From contig CASHTG010000020.1 of assembly GCA_949357655.1 (NCBI GenBank), positions 620,001 to 684,000 of the forward strand: DNA of 64,000 nucleotides. Direction: 5' to 3'. Made by a program: the position numbers and the translations under genes. This stretch comes from Parascedosporium putredinis (lineage: Eukaryota > Ascomycota > Sordariomycetes > Microascales > Microascaceae). Shown one piece after another: positions 1 through 10,766 of this stretch; the stretch's first letter is position 1, and each line of letters opens with the position of its first letter. A model generated the notes under the pieces. It worked only from the letters and a program-made list of their open reading frames with translations, did not search any database and was not told the origin of the DNA.

Positions 1-134
1 ACACTCCTCTCGGCCAGGGCCAGTACATGGCGGACAGGATACCCGGCGCTACTTTGACCGTATTCCCAGGAAAATCGCATTTTACTGTTTGGGATCACAT
101 CGACAAGGCGCTGGCAGATATGTTGCAGGATTGA
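1..134 (+). CDS. C-terminal end of an alpha/beta-hydrolase (5' part outside window)
   Basis: Reading from base 3, about 43 codons are open up to the TGA at 132-134. The peptide has the look of the last strand and helix of an alpha/beta-hydrolase: a hydrophobic strand (ATLTVFPG) followed by GKSHF, where the His would be the catalytic-triad histidine, then the amphipathic helix HIDKALADMLQ. Only this tail is present, so substrate and full family cannot be judged. A short unrelated ORF of similar coding flavour is possible, but the strand-His-helix order is characteristic. Confidence 0.6.
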   Translation, partial: TPLGQGQYMADRIPGATLTVFPGKSHFTVWDHIDKALADMLQD

Positions 135-1002
135 GGTTCGCCAAAGAGCCAGCTCCCAAGAAAGTTGTACACCACCTTGTATAGTCTAGACAAATCCCCT
201 TTTCCGTTAGCCATAAATACCCACCTCACAATTTCATTCAATGACCCCAACAACCACGGATGGAGAACGAGGTGGTAGGCCGGATCCTTGGGCTAGAGAG
301 GCTGCGCTGGCGAGCTTGAAAGAACAAACCCCCAGGAGATTAGGCCAAGACCATCGAGACCCGACCCGCCGAGGTGAGAATTTATGGACGTGAATGTTGC
401 TGCCTGACGTGGGAAGGGGAGAGAGTGAGAGAGTGGGTGTGTGGATGTGTGGGTTGAAGAATTGAAGATTATTCTTATAAGCATCGCGAATAAGGCGGAG
501 ACTAGTACAAATTCGGACTAGCGCCCGACTTTATTCTCCTTCTTTTCTTCTGCGGGGAAAATGGAATGTGGGTTTTTGCTTGCTTTGTCCTTACTTTCGC
601 CTGCAAATTCGCAATGGGTCGACACGGAATTCAGCTTTCCGAACCCAAGAGAAACCTCCAGTTGAGGATAAATGTGGGGCATAACATAGGCTCGGCCAAT
701 CCTGTCCGCGCCTTTGTCCTGGTGCTCTATTAGCCCTTTTTAACATCTTCTAACCCCGGGAAGAAGCGAATGCAGGGGAGACGGCGTTTGCGGCCCTTCG
801 GACGCTCTGGATGTCCGCATTCAACTCGGGAGACTCCATAAAGCCTCGCCCTTGGCCTCATTTTCTTTCGGATTTTAGTTAAAAACCAAAAATCACTTGT
901 CACTCATCCTCGACCTCTCACTCTGCTTCTTCTTTTTCTTCTCCCGTCAGCTTCCAGACAGACCACTCTTCCCAACCAAGCTTGATAATACGTAAAGCTA
1001 CA
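135..1002. other. Intergenic region and promoter side of the EBP gene
   Basis: No gene is visible. The last 100 bases before the next start are pyrimidine-rich (CT-rich tract about 902-958), as is common for leader regions of filamentous fungi. Confidence 0.5.
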
Positions 1003-1825
1003 ATGGAGAACCCTTTGAACGCGAGCGTTGCTCACCCCTACTTCCCGGTTAACGCCGAGCTGCCAAACTATATGGCCAATAGCCTTCCCGTGCCCGTGCT
1101 TCTCGCCAGCTTCGCCATCGGGGCTGGGGCGATCCTCTCCAGTACTCACCTCATTGTCACCAAAGCTCGGCCCAGCATCTCGATCGCCGACCTGTCTACG
1201 GCGATGTGGTTAGGTCTTTGCGGCTTTATCCACTTGTTTTTCGAAGGTATGAGAAATACGTGACCTAAATCTTCCCCTTACAACCTTATCTCCGAAGGTG
1301 GGGGCCATGTCAGATGCCCTGCATCACTACGCTCCGGCCAAAGACTAATGCGAGGTCAACAAAATAGGCTACTTTGCTTACAACAACGCCACCATGCCTT
1401 CCCAAACCGACATATTTGGTCAACTCTGGAAGGAATACTCCCTCTCTGACATCCGCTACCTTGTGCGCGATCCCTTTGTCGTCTGTATGGAAACGGTAAC
1501 CGCCGTCTGCTGGGGCCCCCTCTCGTTCATTTGCGTTGCCCTCATCGCCAAGAACCACCCGGCCCGCCACCCCGTTCAGCTCATCATCAGCTTAGGCCAG
1601 TTCTACGGAGATGTTCTGTACTACGCGACTGTCTGGTTCGAGGTGCAACGGGGCGCCATCTTCTGCCGACCGGAGCGCTACTACTTCTGGGCCTACTTTT
1701 TCTTCATGAATGCCATTTGGATCGTCATCCCCGGTTTCCTCGTGCTCCAGAGCGCTGTTGCCACGACTGGAGCCTTCCGGATAGCCCAGAAGAGCGCCGC
1801 TACTGCTGGCAAAAAGAACAACTAG
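1003..1825 (+). CDS. EBP/EXPERA-family sterol delta8-delta7 isomerase (emopamil-binding protein)
   Basis: Two exons, 1003-1246 and 1368-1825, joined across GTATGA..ATAG with a CTAATG branch-like site, give 233 residues, the usual size for the EBP family. These are ER membrane proteins with several transmembrane helices that move the sterol ring double bond from delta8 to delta7. Residues matching the human EBP active site are present: His77 and Glu81 in IHLFFE (human H76/E80), Glu and Thr in METVTAVCWGP (human E122/T125), and Asn and Trp in MNAIWIVIPG (human N193/W196). Helices alternate with short loops and the protein ends in a lysine-rich tail (GKKNN). The ATG at 1003 has A at -3 and gives the expected N-terminus. 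The reading frame is intact. Fungi normally use the unrelated ERG2 for this step, so the EBP protein may act on other steroid or terpenoid substrates; the reaction assignment is from family knowledge. Confidence 0.85.
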
Positions 1826-2408
1826 AGAGCGTGATTTTGTGAGAAAACGATGATGCGCATTTCTTGCTTCGTATGGTCACATCATCTCCCAGCTGTTCGC
1901 TAGAGTTATGGCCCCACCATACTTGCCATGCAGGATTTGTTCATGGGAAAAGGAGGCTGTAGTAGCCGTTGCAACACATGTATATATATAGCATTAATTA
2001 GAAGCATCCAAACCACACTGTCTCGTTTCTCTCCACCATATGGCTTGAGTCCGTGATAGATCCATGTCCGCTCAAAAACTTCAAGTACACAAAAACATAG
2101 AGTCAGGTCTTACGACGACTACTTTTCTCTCTACTATCCATTTCCAGCTTCAAACTCACTAAAAGAAGCCAGCGCAATATTTGCAAAGATTAGGTCTTAA
2201 AACCCCTCCTTCTCTATCATGTTCCTAGGAAGCCTGATTATGGCCAGCATTGACACGCGTTGTCCTATTGGCCAATTTCCTTTGATCCCTTGGAGGCTTA
2301 CCCCGGTATTTCGGGCTATTCCCATTTAGGAAGTAAAGTTGGCCAAGACTTTGAGTGTATGACGTCTTCCAATCAGGAGGAGCTCGTTTGCTTCCAGGCT
2401 CTCCACCA
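1826..2408. other. Intergenic region
   Basis: 3' flank of the isomerase gene and promoter of the following regulator. A short (TA) run lies near 1980-1989. No ORF with family features is seen. Confidence 0.4.
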
Positions 2409-4458
2409 ATGGTCTTCCATCTCAACCGCGATCCCGTAGGTCAAAAAGATATCGGTACTACAACACAACTCATAGCGCATCTTCGCCTACATTTTCTCTC
2501 CCTCTTTTCCTCCCTCCGGCTGTCTCTAAGATTTCGCATAGGGTCACTACACCTCTTTCTACCCCAAGGAGGAAACGACATCCCCCTTTTCCCCGCACCC
2601 TTCATCTCCAAAAGGCCAACATGGGGAGGCCAAGGTGATGCACCGGACAAGCGCTGGCAGTGCTGGGAATGCCAGCGCCGCCGCCTCGTCTGCGACTCGG
2701 CACGTCCCATCTGCCACAAGTGCCAAGCCGCCGGTATAACTTGCCCCGGGTATGACAATAAGAAACCACTCACGTGGCTTGCCCCCGGCAAGGTGGTAGC
2801 CCGCAACAGGCGGAAAAAGCCGAAGCCCGGGCCGAAGAAAGCCTCTCCTAAGAAGACCTCGCCCGAGTCAAGTAGCCCTGATGAAGGAAAGTCGCTTGTG
2901 ATTCGGGCGGGCCCAAGCCAGCCATCTGAGCCTGTGCTATTCTTTTCACATTCCTTGCCTACTACGTCCTTGAAAACAGACTTGTGCGATGCCATGGAGG
3001 CCGCTATATATTGTAAGTCTCCGCAGCGGGCCGCCATCTTTGCATGGGGCCAAGCTACATCCATGACCGTATCGGGCGCTGTACTCGGAGGAGAAATGTT
3101 ACTTAACCTAACCCAGATCTAACACAACATACCACACTTCTAATTTAGATACCCACCATATCTATCCTACAATGATGGATGCACTACTCGTTCCTGAATC
3201 ATCGATCCTTCCTCTGATGGACTTCGACTTCAACCAGATCCCCCTTGAGTATTCATTCTATCGTCTGCCTTGCCCTCGGTTACCGCATACACAATGCCCC
3301 ACGCGATCTAGACAGCCGGACCGTACGCCACCTCTGGTCTCGCCTCTACCACCACCGTGGAGCAGCCATTCGAATTCTGAACACGGACATTGCCGGCAAA
3401 AATACACAGGCGAGTGATAACACGATCAGTGGGCTGGTAACCTTTCTTGTTCAAGAGGTAGGGGAAGCCACAATCCCATTCCTTACCCTACTTTTTTCTT
3501 TCTTTCCTTTTTTCTTCTTCTTTTTTCGGACAAGATCTATATACTAAATCCCTCCTAGATACAGCAGTCTATAGACCCACACTGGATGTATCATCTCGAG
3601 GGTGCCATGGAGCTCGTAAGGATACGAGGCGGCCTAGCCAAGATGTGTCGCGAGTCTCCGACGCTCAAGTGCATCATCACACTTCTAATGATGTAAGTCA
3701 ACCCTGCGCACGCCCGACCCTCATCATACTTCCTGCACTGCTAACCTGTTCTCCTCCCCTTACGTAGGCTAGCCGTAGTAGGAAACACGACGAGCCCAGC
3801 TGCAAGTCAGATGAATGCAGAGATGCACTACGACCTGGCAGACGAGATTTCCGAGGTCTTCGAATCCGGCAACGTGGCCCCGCTCCTGTGTCCCAAGCCC
3901 ATCTTCCTCATCCTCATCCGCATCAACAGACTGCGATTTCAAGCCGCCAGCGACACCCCTCCTCCCCGCGGCGCTTCCCGCTCCGCCGCGGAAGATTTAC
4001 TCCGCGACATCGAGTCCTTCACCCCCAAGGAGTGGGCCGCGACCAAGGAGACGTTTCAGGAAGATTGGGCGCTGCTGGGCTCGGTATACAAGAGCACGGC
4101 GGCGCTCTACTGCGTCTGCGCCTTGCAGAGCGTCTCCGTGCTCCCGACCACGGCAGCCGTCAACGCGCTCAGGGCCGGCTACCGCGCCCGGCAGCGCGCG
4201 CTCCTCGAGCAAGGGATGGGCGCGCGGCGGGTCGTCCACAGCCTCGTGTGGCCGCTCGTGGTGGCCGGGGTGGACTGCGTTGGGGTTGGCGCGTCGATTG
4301 CCATCCGCGAGTTTGTCGAGAGATCGCTGCTGGCGTTGGGCAGGGACATTGGATCGTTCTCGCCGAGGGTGGCCAAGGTGACGCTGAATCGGTATTGGGA
4401 GTCGGGCAAGTCGACGTGGGACGAGTGTTTTGATCGGCCGTATGCGTTCCTTGCCTAA
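2409..4458 (+). CDS. Zn(II)2Cys6 transcription factor with fungal-specific TF domain 2; one apparent frameshift
   Basis: Four exons fit: 2409-3012, 3149-3457, 3559-3692 and 3768-4458, all with GT..AG borders. A binuclear zinc cluster is encoded at about 2660-2745 with spacing C-x2-C-x6-C-x6-C-x2-C-x6-C (CWECQRRRLVCD...), followed by a basic stretch rich in Lys, Arg and Pro (RRKKPKPGPKKA) that could be a nuclear localisation signal. The rest resembles the Fungal_trans_2 regulatory domain. The frame changes once in exon 2 at the run of five C at 3240-3244 (one base extra or two missing). The start is uncertain: ATG 2409 is the first in-frame one, but an out-of-frame ATG at 2621 (MGRPR) lies just before the zinc cluster, where many relatives start, and would need a second shift. 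It sits between a sterol isomerase and an RTA1 gene; the target genes are unknown. Confidence 0.75.
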
Positions 4459-5306
4459 AGATTTTTCAAGGTCCGGAAGAAGGGAGAGGGCGAGGGGAGA
4501 AATGAAAGGGCTGTCTTTGGCAAGTTTCTCCTCGTTGTGGGAGGCGGTGCTCTCGGTGCGACGACATTTCTAGATAATACCCAACTCAGTCCTGGCGTGT
4601 GACTGCCGAATGTAGACAAAATCTCCGCTATTCAGCAAAAAAAATCGAAGCAGCATCGAATCCAATTGACGACTAGTAGACATGGGAGAGAGGAAAGGGA
4701 GGGGGAGAAAAATATTAAATGTCTGCGCCTCTTCCCTTCTTTGTAGTACAAGCGACGTGCATCACGCATCCTTCCCGCCGCCCGCAAAAAAACGCTCAGG
4801 GTTCGCAAGATTTTTAAACTCCACGGGGCCTGGTGACGCATCCTGACCCCAATCGACAGCGGATGGGCTGTGCCGATTTCTGTCCGAAAAGGGATGAACG
4901 CGGCGCTGGTACGAATCAGAGCCTAGTGTGTCAGACCTGGGGGTGATCTGAGGCCCGACTGCGCAGCCACTCAATCGGCGTGGACGGTTGGCGGTGGTAC
5001 CCGGAACCTCTAATTTCCTAATTGGGTCAAATGTGCCGCTGGGCATCCAGAGATGCAGCTCATCATTTGAGACACTAGGTCAGGGCAGACTCGATTGACA
5101 TCACGGCCCCCTGTTCTCCTGAAGATAAATATCTCTACCTACCCCGGAGAAAAAGCTTGAATTCTTCTGGAATAATCTCGACATCACCTTTGTTAGATTC
5201 ATACTATCTGCTCTTCTTGGTTCTACTTGATCTTTCATATTATTGATCACTGCGCTGTTTGCTCACACATAAGCCTTTGCTGCACAACGGTCGATCGCTT
5301 GTCAGA
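4459..5306. other. Intergenic region
   Basis: Holds the 3' flank of the regulator and the promoter of the RTA1 gene. Nothing gene-like was recognised on either strand. Confidence 0.4.
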
Positions 5307-6607
5307 ATGGCCGACGCCAGTCGAGGTGAGTACATTGATCTCTTGTCTTAGCTTTTTTATTTTTTTCAAGACTACGAAGTACTCAGGGCAATCGACTAAT
5401 ACTCAACAAAAGATGGGGTAACTCCCGGTAGCGTCTACGTTTATGCCCCTAACAAGGCCGCGGCGATATTCTTCACAGTGGCTTTTGCCGCGACATTCTT
5501 CCTACATCTATGGCAGTCCCAGTGAGTCGCCCTTTACCCTCTTACACCGCCTCGCCTCCTACATCCGGGTGTGGTCATCGAGACAAGATCGTATGCTGAT
5601 CATCTTCTCTTCCTTATAGCCGTTACAAGAGTTTCAAAGTCACCGGTCTCCTCCCCTTCTGCGGCCTGTTGTTCGTGGTCGGCTTCGCCGTGAGAAGCTA
5701 CGGAGCCTTCAACTTCACCAATGTCGACGTCTACATCGCCAGCATCGTGCTCATCTACATGTCACCGTACGTTCCCCCCTGCCATAATCCTCCCTTTCCA
5801 AGTACAATCTGGACTGACCTAGTTTTCCTCTTCGCCCCGCAGACCCCTCCTCGAACTCTCCAATTACCACATCCTCGGCCGCGTCCTCTATTACGTCCCC
5901 CACCTCTCCCCCACACACCCGGGTCGCGTACTCGCCACCTTCGGCTCCCTCTCCGCCCTCGTCGAGATCCTCAACGCCATCGGCGTCATGTACATCACCA
6001 ACCCCAAGGTCCCGGACAAGGCCCGAGACGTAGGCCACCGCATGATGCAGATCGGTCTCGTGCTGCAGATCCTCGTCGTCGCCGCCTTTTACGTCCTGGC
6101 CGGCATCTTCCACCGCCGCTGCGCCCGCGACAGCATCTTCTCCACGTCCATCAAGGTCCGCCGTCCGCTGGTGACGCTCTACATCAGCACCTCGCTTATC
6201 CTCGTCCGCACCATATTCCGCGCCGTCGAGCATTTTGGCTTCGAGGACGCCATTAGAAAGGCCGGCGCTGGGGAAACGCCCGCGAGCTGAACCCGCTTCT
6301 CACGAGGGAGTGGTTCTTTTACGTGTTCGAGGCCTCGCTCATGTTTATCAACATGGTCTTGTGGAACGCGCGACATCCCGGAAGGTTGCTTCCCACCAGC
6401 CACAGTATATACTTGTCCAAGGATGGCGTGACCGAGGTCGAAGGGAGCTCGACGTGGAGCGAGAAGCCGTGGTATATCCACTTGCTCATGGGTGCCATTG
6501 ATCCGTTTGGCTGCCTCGAGATCCTCACCAGGAAGAAGGATGATTCCCAGTCCCACTGGCCAGCTGAGAACGCTGCTGCCGTCAACAAGCAGCAAGGACA
6601 AGTCTAA
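5307..6607 (+). CDS. RTA1-like seven-helix membrane protein (lipid-translocating exporter family)
   Basis: Four exons (5307-5325, 5413-5521, 5620-5766, 5843-6607) with consensus borders give 346 residues once one base is added at the G run 6270-6273. RTA1-family proteins are seven-helix plasma-membrane proteins; yeast members are linked to tolerance of 7-aminocholesterol (Rta1) and long-chain base export (Rsb1). The sequence has the typical short N-terminus, then alternating hydrophobic helices (IFFTVAFAATFFLHLW, LLPFCGLLFVVGFAV), the conserved arginines of the fifth to seventh helices (TLILVRTIFR-like, EHFGFEDA), and the EWFFYVFEA helix start that marks this family. A lysine- and glutamine-containing cytosolic tail follows. 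As read, the frame stops at 6290 just before EWFFYVFEA, which would remove the last helix. The loss in a G run matches the pattern seen across the window. Convergent with the HET gene, 216 bases apart. Confidence 0.85.
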
Positions 6608-6823
6608 TGCCGCCAAATCTGTTTACAGACCAGGGGGTTGAAGCACCTGATACCTGGTGAAAGCAATTTCTAGCAAAGCGACGAGACCATGTTTGATTCC
6701 CTCTTTCTGTTTCCTTTTTTTCTGCTCCTTCTAGATTCTCTCTTCCTGTTAGATCGCGTGTTTATTTCGTATCTGTAGTCTATAATAGAATAAAGACTTA
6801 TTTACACTATCAGTCGGCCCTTG

Positions 6824-8636
6824 TCAAACCAATTTGAGTGTCTCGACGTGCCTCGACGCGTCCCCGATATTCTTCAGTGCTTCTTGGTTCATCCCGTCCA
6901 CATACGCCTGGCCAACGACCTGGAACCGATCCCCACGACCCGCCTCAACGCCACCGGCCTCTCACACCCCTCGACCAGCCAGATTTCATCGCCGGGCTCC
7001 GCCCACTTCCTCACCAGTCCCGGCGTGCCGACACTCGTGACAAAGGGCACGTAAGAGATCATGGCCCACCATGCAAACATGACCAACACCTTGGCTTCCT
7101 TGAAATGGCCCTCGTTCATGCCCGAAAACCGGTGAAGCGGGTAGGTCGATGCGTCGAAGCCATCCTCCTCGAGATTCGCGGCCTCCACGAGCTTAGCAGC
7201 ACTGGCGTAGATGGCGTCCCGAGCGCCAGGTTTGTCGAACTGCGCGATGAAGTCCGCCATGGCGAGGGTTCGGACCACGGCTTTCCACTCGTCGGTACCC
7301 GTCTCATCTGCATCACCGCTGCCGCCGGGTGAATTTTCCGTCTGCCGTCCGGCTAGACGTGTCATTTCTCGACAGGTGCTTACAAAATGAAGCAGCGACT
7401 GGCTCAACACGTCCACCTCGAACTCGTCCTTGAAGATACGATCCACCACGCCGACCTTCGCGCCCGTCACCGTCAGCGTGAGGCCATCCGCCGATATCGA
7501 CCCTGGCACCCGCGAACCAGGGCCGGCCTTCTTTAGTAGGGGCAGTTTGCTCTCCATACCGGAGCCATGTCCGTGCCTCCAGTCGGGCACCCAGGTCGGG
7601 CCCGCGTCCGCACCTTGCTGCTGGGCGTGGAACAAGTTTGCGAATAATAGGAATCTAGTCGAGCAGTACTTGCTAAGCAGGGTCGCCGCCACCTCGCCGT
7701 ATACGCGAGGCACGCTGAAGAGTAGTCGACGACGATGTCGCCCTCGGCGTGGTCCTTGACGAGGAACATGACGCCGTAGACGCGGTCCCGCTCATCCGTA
7801 CATTTTAGGGAGTTGACGTTTTGTAGGGTGTATAGCAGGTCTAGATCCTGTGGCGACAGGGTGGTGCCTTGGGAAAGGGTTGCGTCGGCGCCGTGCTCGG
7901 GAGGAGCGAACCTCGCGGGGAGAATAACGGAGGGCTTTTTGGTGCCCCAGTCCCACCACGAGGACTGCATGACGTTGCTCAGCTGGATCTCGTCGCATAA
8001 TCGCAGGTAGTGGATGAGCGAGGCGACCGACAGCGTGTTTTCCTTACAGTGGATGGACACGGCAGAGGCGTTGCTGATCTCCTGCTGAATCCACACCCGC
8101 TTCCAGTACGCGCTCTGAAAAATGGCGAGCACGGGATCCCACAGAGCAGGACTTGCCCCGAGATCTTGGATGGTGCTTCCAGCGTTCAGTCCGGCCAACT
8201 TGGTGAAGCCGGGGCTGCTTATGTCAATGTCCTCGTCTAGCCAGACGCGGACTAGGTCTGCCTTGCTGTAAATGCGCCGCATGAGCTGGACCTGCGCTGC
8301 GCGCTCGACCAAGTCATCTTGGTTGATGCACACGGCGTCGACCCAGATGACGAGGGGTTCGGTTTCCCGCCGCAGGGTGGTGAGGATGGCCGCGAGGCGT
8401 TTCGAGATGGTGAAGGGCTCGTTGTCGAGCTGGATCTGGGTCTTGTCTGTGACGTCGCCCCACATGTAAGAGAGCGCGTCAAAGGCGGCGCCCTGGGGAT
8501 GTGGTCGGCCGAGGTGGAGGTAGGTGAAGATTGCGGAGATGGGCTTGTCACTTGGGGCCGGATGGATCTGGAGAACTCGTATCTCCCCGCCGGCCGAGTC
8601 CAAAGAGCGGTAGAGTTTAGCTGGTCCGCTCGCCAT
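6824..8636 (-). CDS. Heterokaryon incompatibility (HET) domain protein; two apparent single-base losses
   Basis: From ATG 8636 a HET domain is read: the FDALSYMWGD start, then IWVDAVCINQDD, the RRIYSKADLVRVWLDED segment and the KRVWIQQEI block, about residues 50-210. HET domains mediate programmed cell death after fusion of incompatible hyphae. The C-terminal part has the family's usual ending (VVGQAYVDGM followed by an acidic/Leu-rich helix) and stops at 6824. Two changes of frame occur: near 7716-7722, between VDYSS and VPRVYGEVAA, and at the four-C run 6931-6934. Adding one base at each gives 604 whole codons and unbroken similarity. Without correction the frame would shift after VDYSS and end near 7533. 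It is single-exon. The incompatibility role is inferred from the domain only; HET genes are abundant in these fungi and most are untested. Confidence 0.85.
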
Positions 8637-10766
8637 CACGCCTTTGGGATTTCATCACTTTCTGCGACTGCCACCATTCGGAATTCTTGAATTTGGGGGT
8701 TACATGCGGGCGGCTAGCCTTTGCCGAAGCGGAGTCTGCAGCCCCTCACGTGCAGTGTCCCTCGACGGGCAGCGTCGAACTGATGACATTAGGGTTCTTT
8801 GGAATGTGCCCAGGCCACCATTGTGCGTGCGGCTCTGAGTTGAAATTGTATGAGAAATCTGAGGAATATTGGAGCCATCATCATCCATCATCACTTGCTC
8901 GAGGACAGGCGATAGAAGAAGATGAACCCGGGATGCAATCAGAAGTTTGGGACGGGTACGGGAAAGACCGCCACGCGACTCTCTCGCATTGCATTTGATC
9001 CATAGATGGCCTTTTCTAAATTCGGATCCACTCATCTAATACTGTATTGTGCCATCCGCGGAAGTTGGAGGATCCTATGCGTATCATCGCTCTGTCATCC
9101 CAGCGCAGTTTGGGGGACATGAACCCTGTCGTTCAAACACCGTGAGGTAATATTGAGGACTCTCCACTAGCCTAACTCCTTTGCCACGCCAAATCCACGT
9201 GGAGCTTTGAACGAAGGTGTTTTTGAAATAGCCTACGGTTTATATCTCCGAAATATCTCAAACTCACTAGCTGTTGCTGTCCTTTTACCTCGAGCTACCA
9301 GACGACCCATCCCACGCCAAAACCCCGCTCGCGGTTCCTTGGCTAGGGCGTCCTTAGATCCCGCATCGCACCCGCAGAGAAACCTTGAAGAAGCCCTCGT
9401 CTTATTATTATCTCCGAACCCCCTTTCCCCCTCCTCATCTCCACTTCTTAGCTTTCGGACGGAAGACGGCAGTCGACTTGGCGAGGAACGAGAGCGCTAG
9501 CCGGGGTCGTCGGGTGGGGCCTCGTAATTCCAGGGCGTTCAATGTTCCCTTTGTCACGGCCTGCAGGATGCGTCACCAGCGCTTTGTTGGAGGGCAACAA
9601 AATTACGACGGCGACGGTTACTCTGTCCTCGTGGTGATAATTTTGATTTTCCGTTTCCCCTTCCCTCTTCTTTCTCTGCTCCCAGTCTACAGGTATCCTT
9701 TGTCATTCCAATTTCTGCCGTTCAAGAAGTGGTGTGGGGGATCAAGCTTAACATTAAGGATGTGTAAAACCAAGAATGGAGAGGGGCGGAACATAACATA
9801 TTGATCTTGAAAAACCTGAGTCGCACAGATCACAGACGCTCCGAACAAATCGAAAACCTGGTTCAAACGGGCCGGGCTCGCTTGGGCAGATTTGAGGCAT
9901 CACACAATCTCTTCTTGATTTATTAATCCCCTCTTCCCTTTTTCACGTTATTTTTATCTTTTGCACTTGCATTACTTGTAGTCAAAAGCCCCGTGATGCC
10001 TTCTTCCCCCATGCCTGATTAAATGCAATAGAAACTTGATCCTTTTCGAGCCGGGGTTTTTATCCCTGTCCCGCTGCCGCCTTCGTCCAGCCAGCAAGAG
10101 AAGTGCGTCGAAGCAACTCTCGCACGAATGGCGGAGTGCAACGAGGCCGCACCACAGGGATGCTCCATGCAACTATTCAGTAGGAGCCCGCGGATCATCC
10201 GCGCTGATCGAGACCTGATGGGTCGGTTTATCCTTTGCGCCCCCCTCCCCCACTGTGTCACCTCCCACTCTCTGCTGCAGACGGGGCGCCGGGGCTTGAC
10301 GCCTCTCGATGCAGCCAAGCCAACCACGGTGGTGAAGGGAGGGGGACCGGAATCCTTCCTGTCCGTGGCCCATTCACATCAAGGAAAAGGAAAATTTGAG
10401 AAACTTTGAGAGAGGGAAAGGAAAGGGACCCTGGGGAAACCCCCGAGTCTTTTTCAACGTCCGCGAACCATGAAGCGAACCATGAAGCGCCAGTGCTTTG
10501 GGAAACAGCCCCGTCGATCCTTCCGCAAAGACTCGCAAAGCAAGGTGATGAATACAGAAGGTGCCCCCTCTTGGCCCAACTTGCCATTAATATGCCCAAC
10601 CGTTCCCCCTGTAGATCTGATCCACGCGTGCTTTTTTTCGAACCCTTCCTCTTCTTCTTCCTTCTTCTGTGCTATTTCCGTCGTCGCTTTCTTCCGCGGA
10701 CCGAACTCGACTGGACTGATATTCCCCGACTAAATCGACCGATCCTCGCCATTTCCGTCAGCAAGC
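8637..10766. other. Intergenic region, about 2.1 kb
   Basis: Shared upstream region of the divergent HET and methyltransferase genes. Several overlapping ORFs of 60-140 codons exist, but none has a recognisable domain or good splice structure. No repeat was noticed. Confidence 0.4.
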
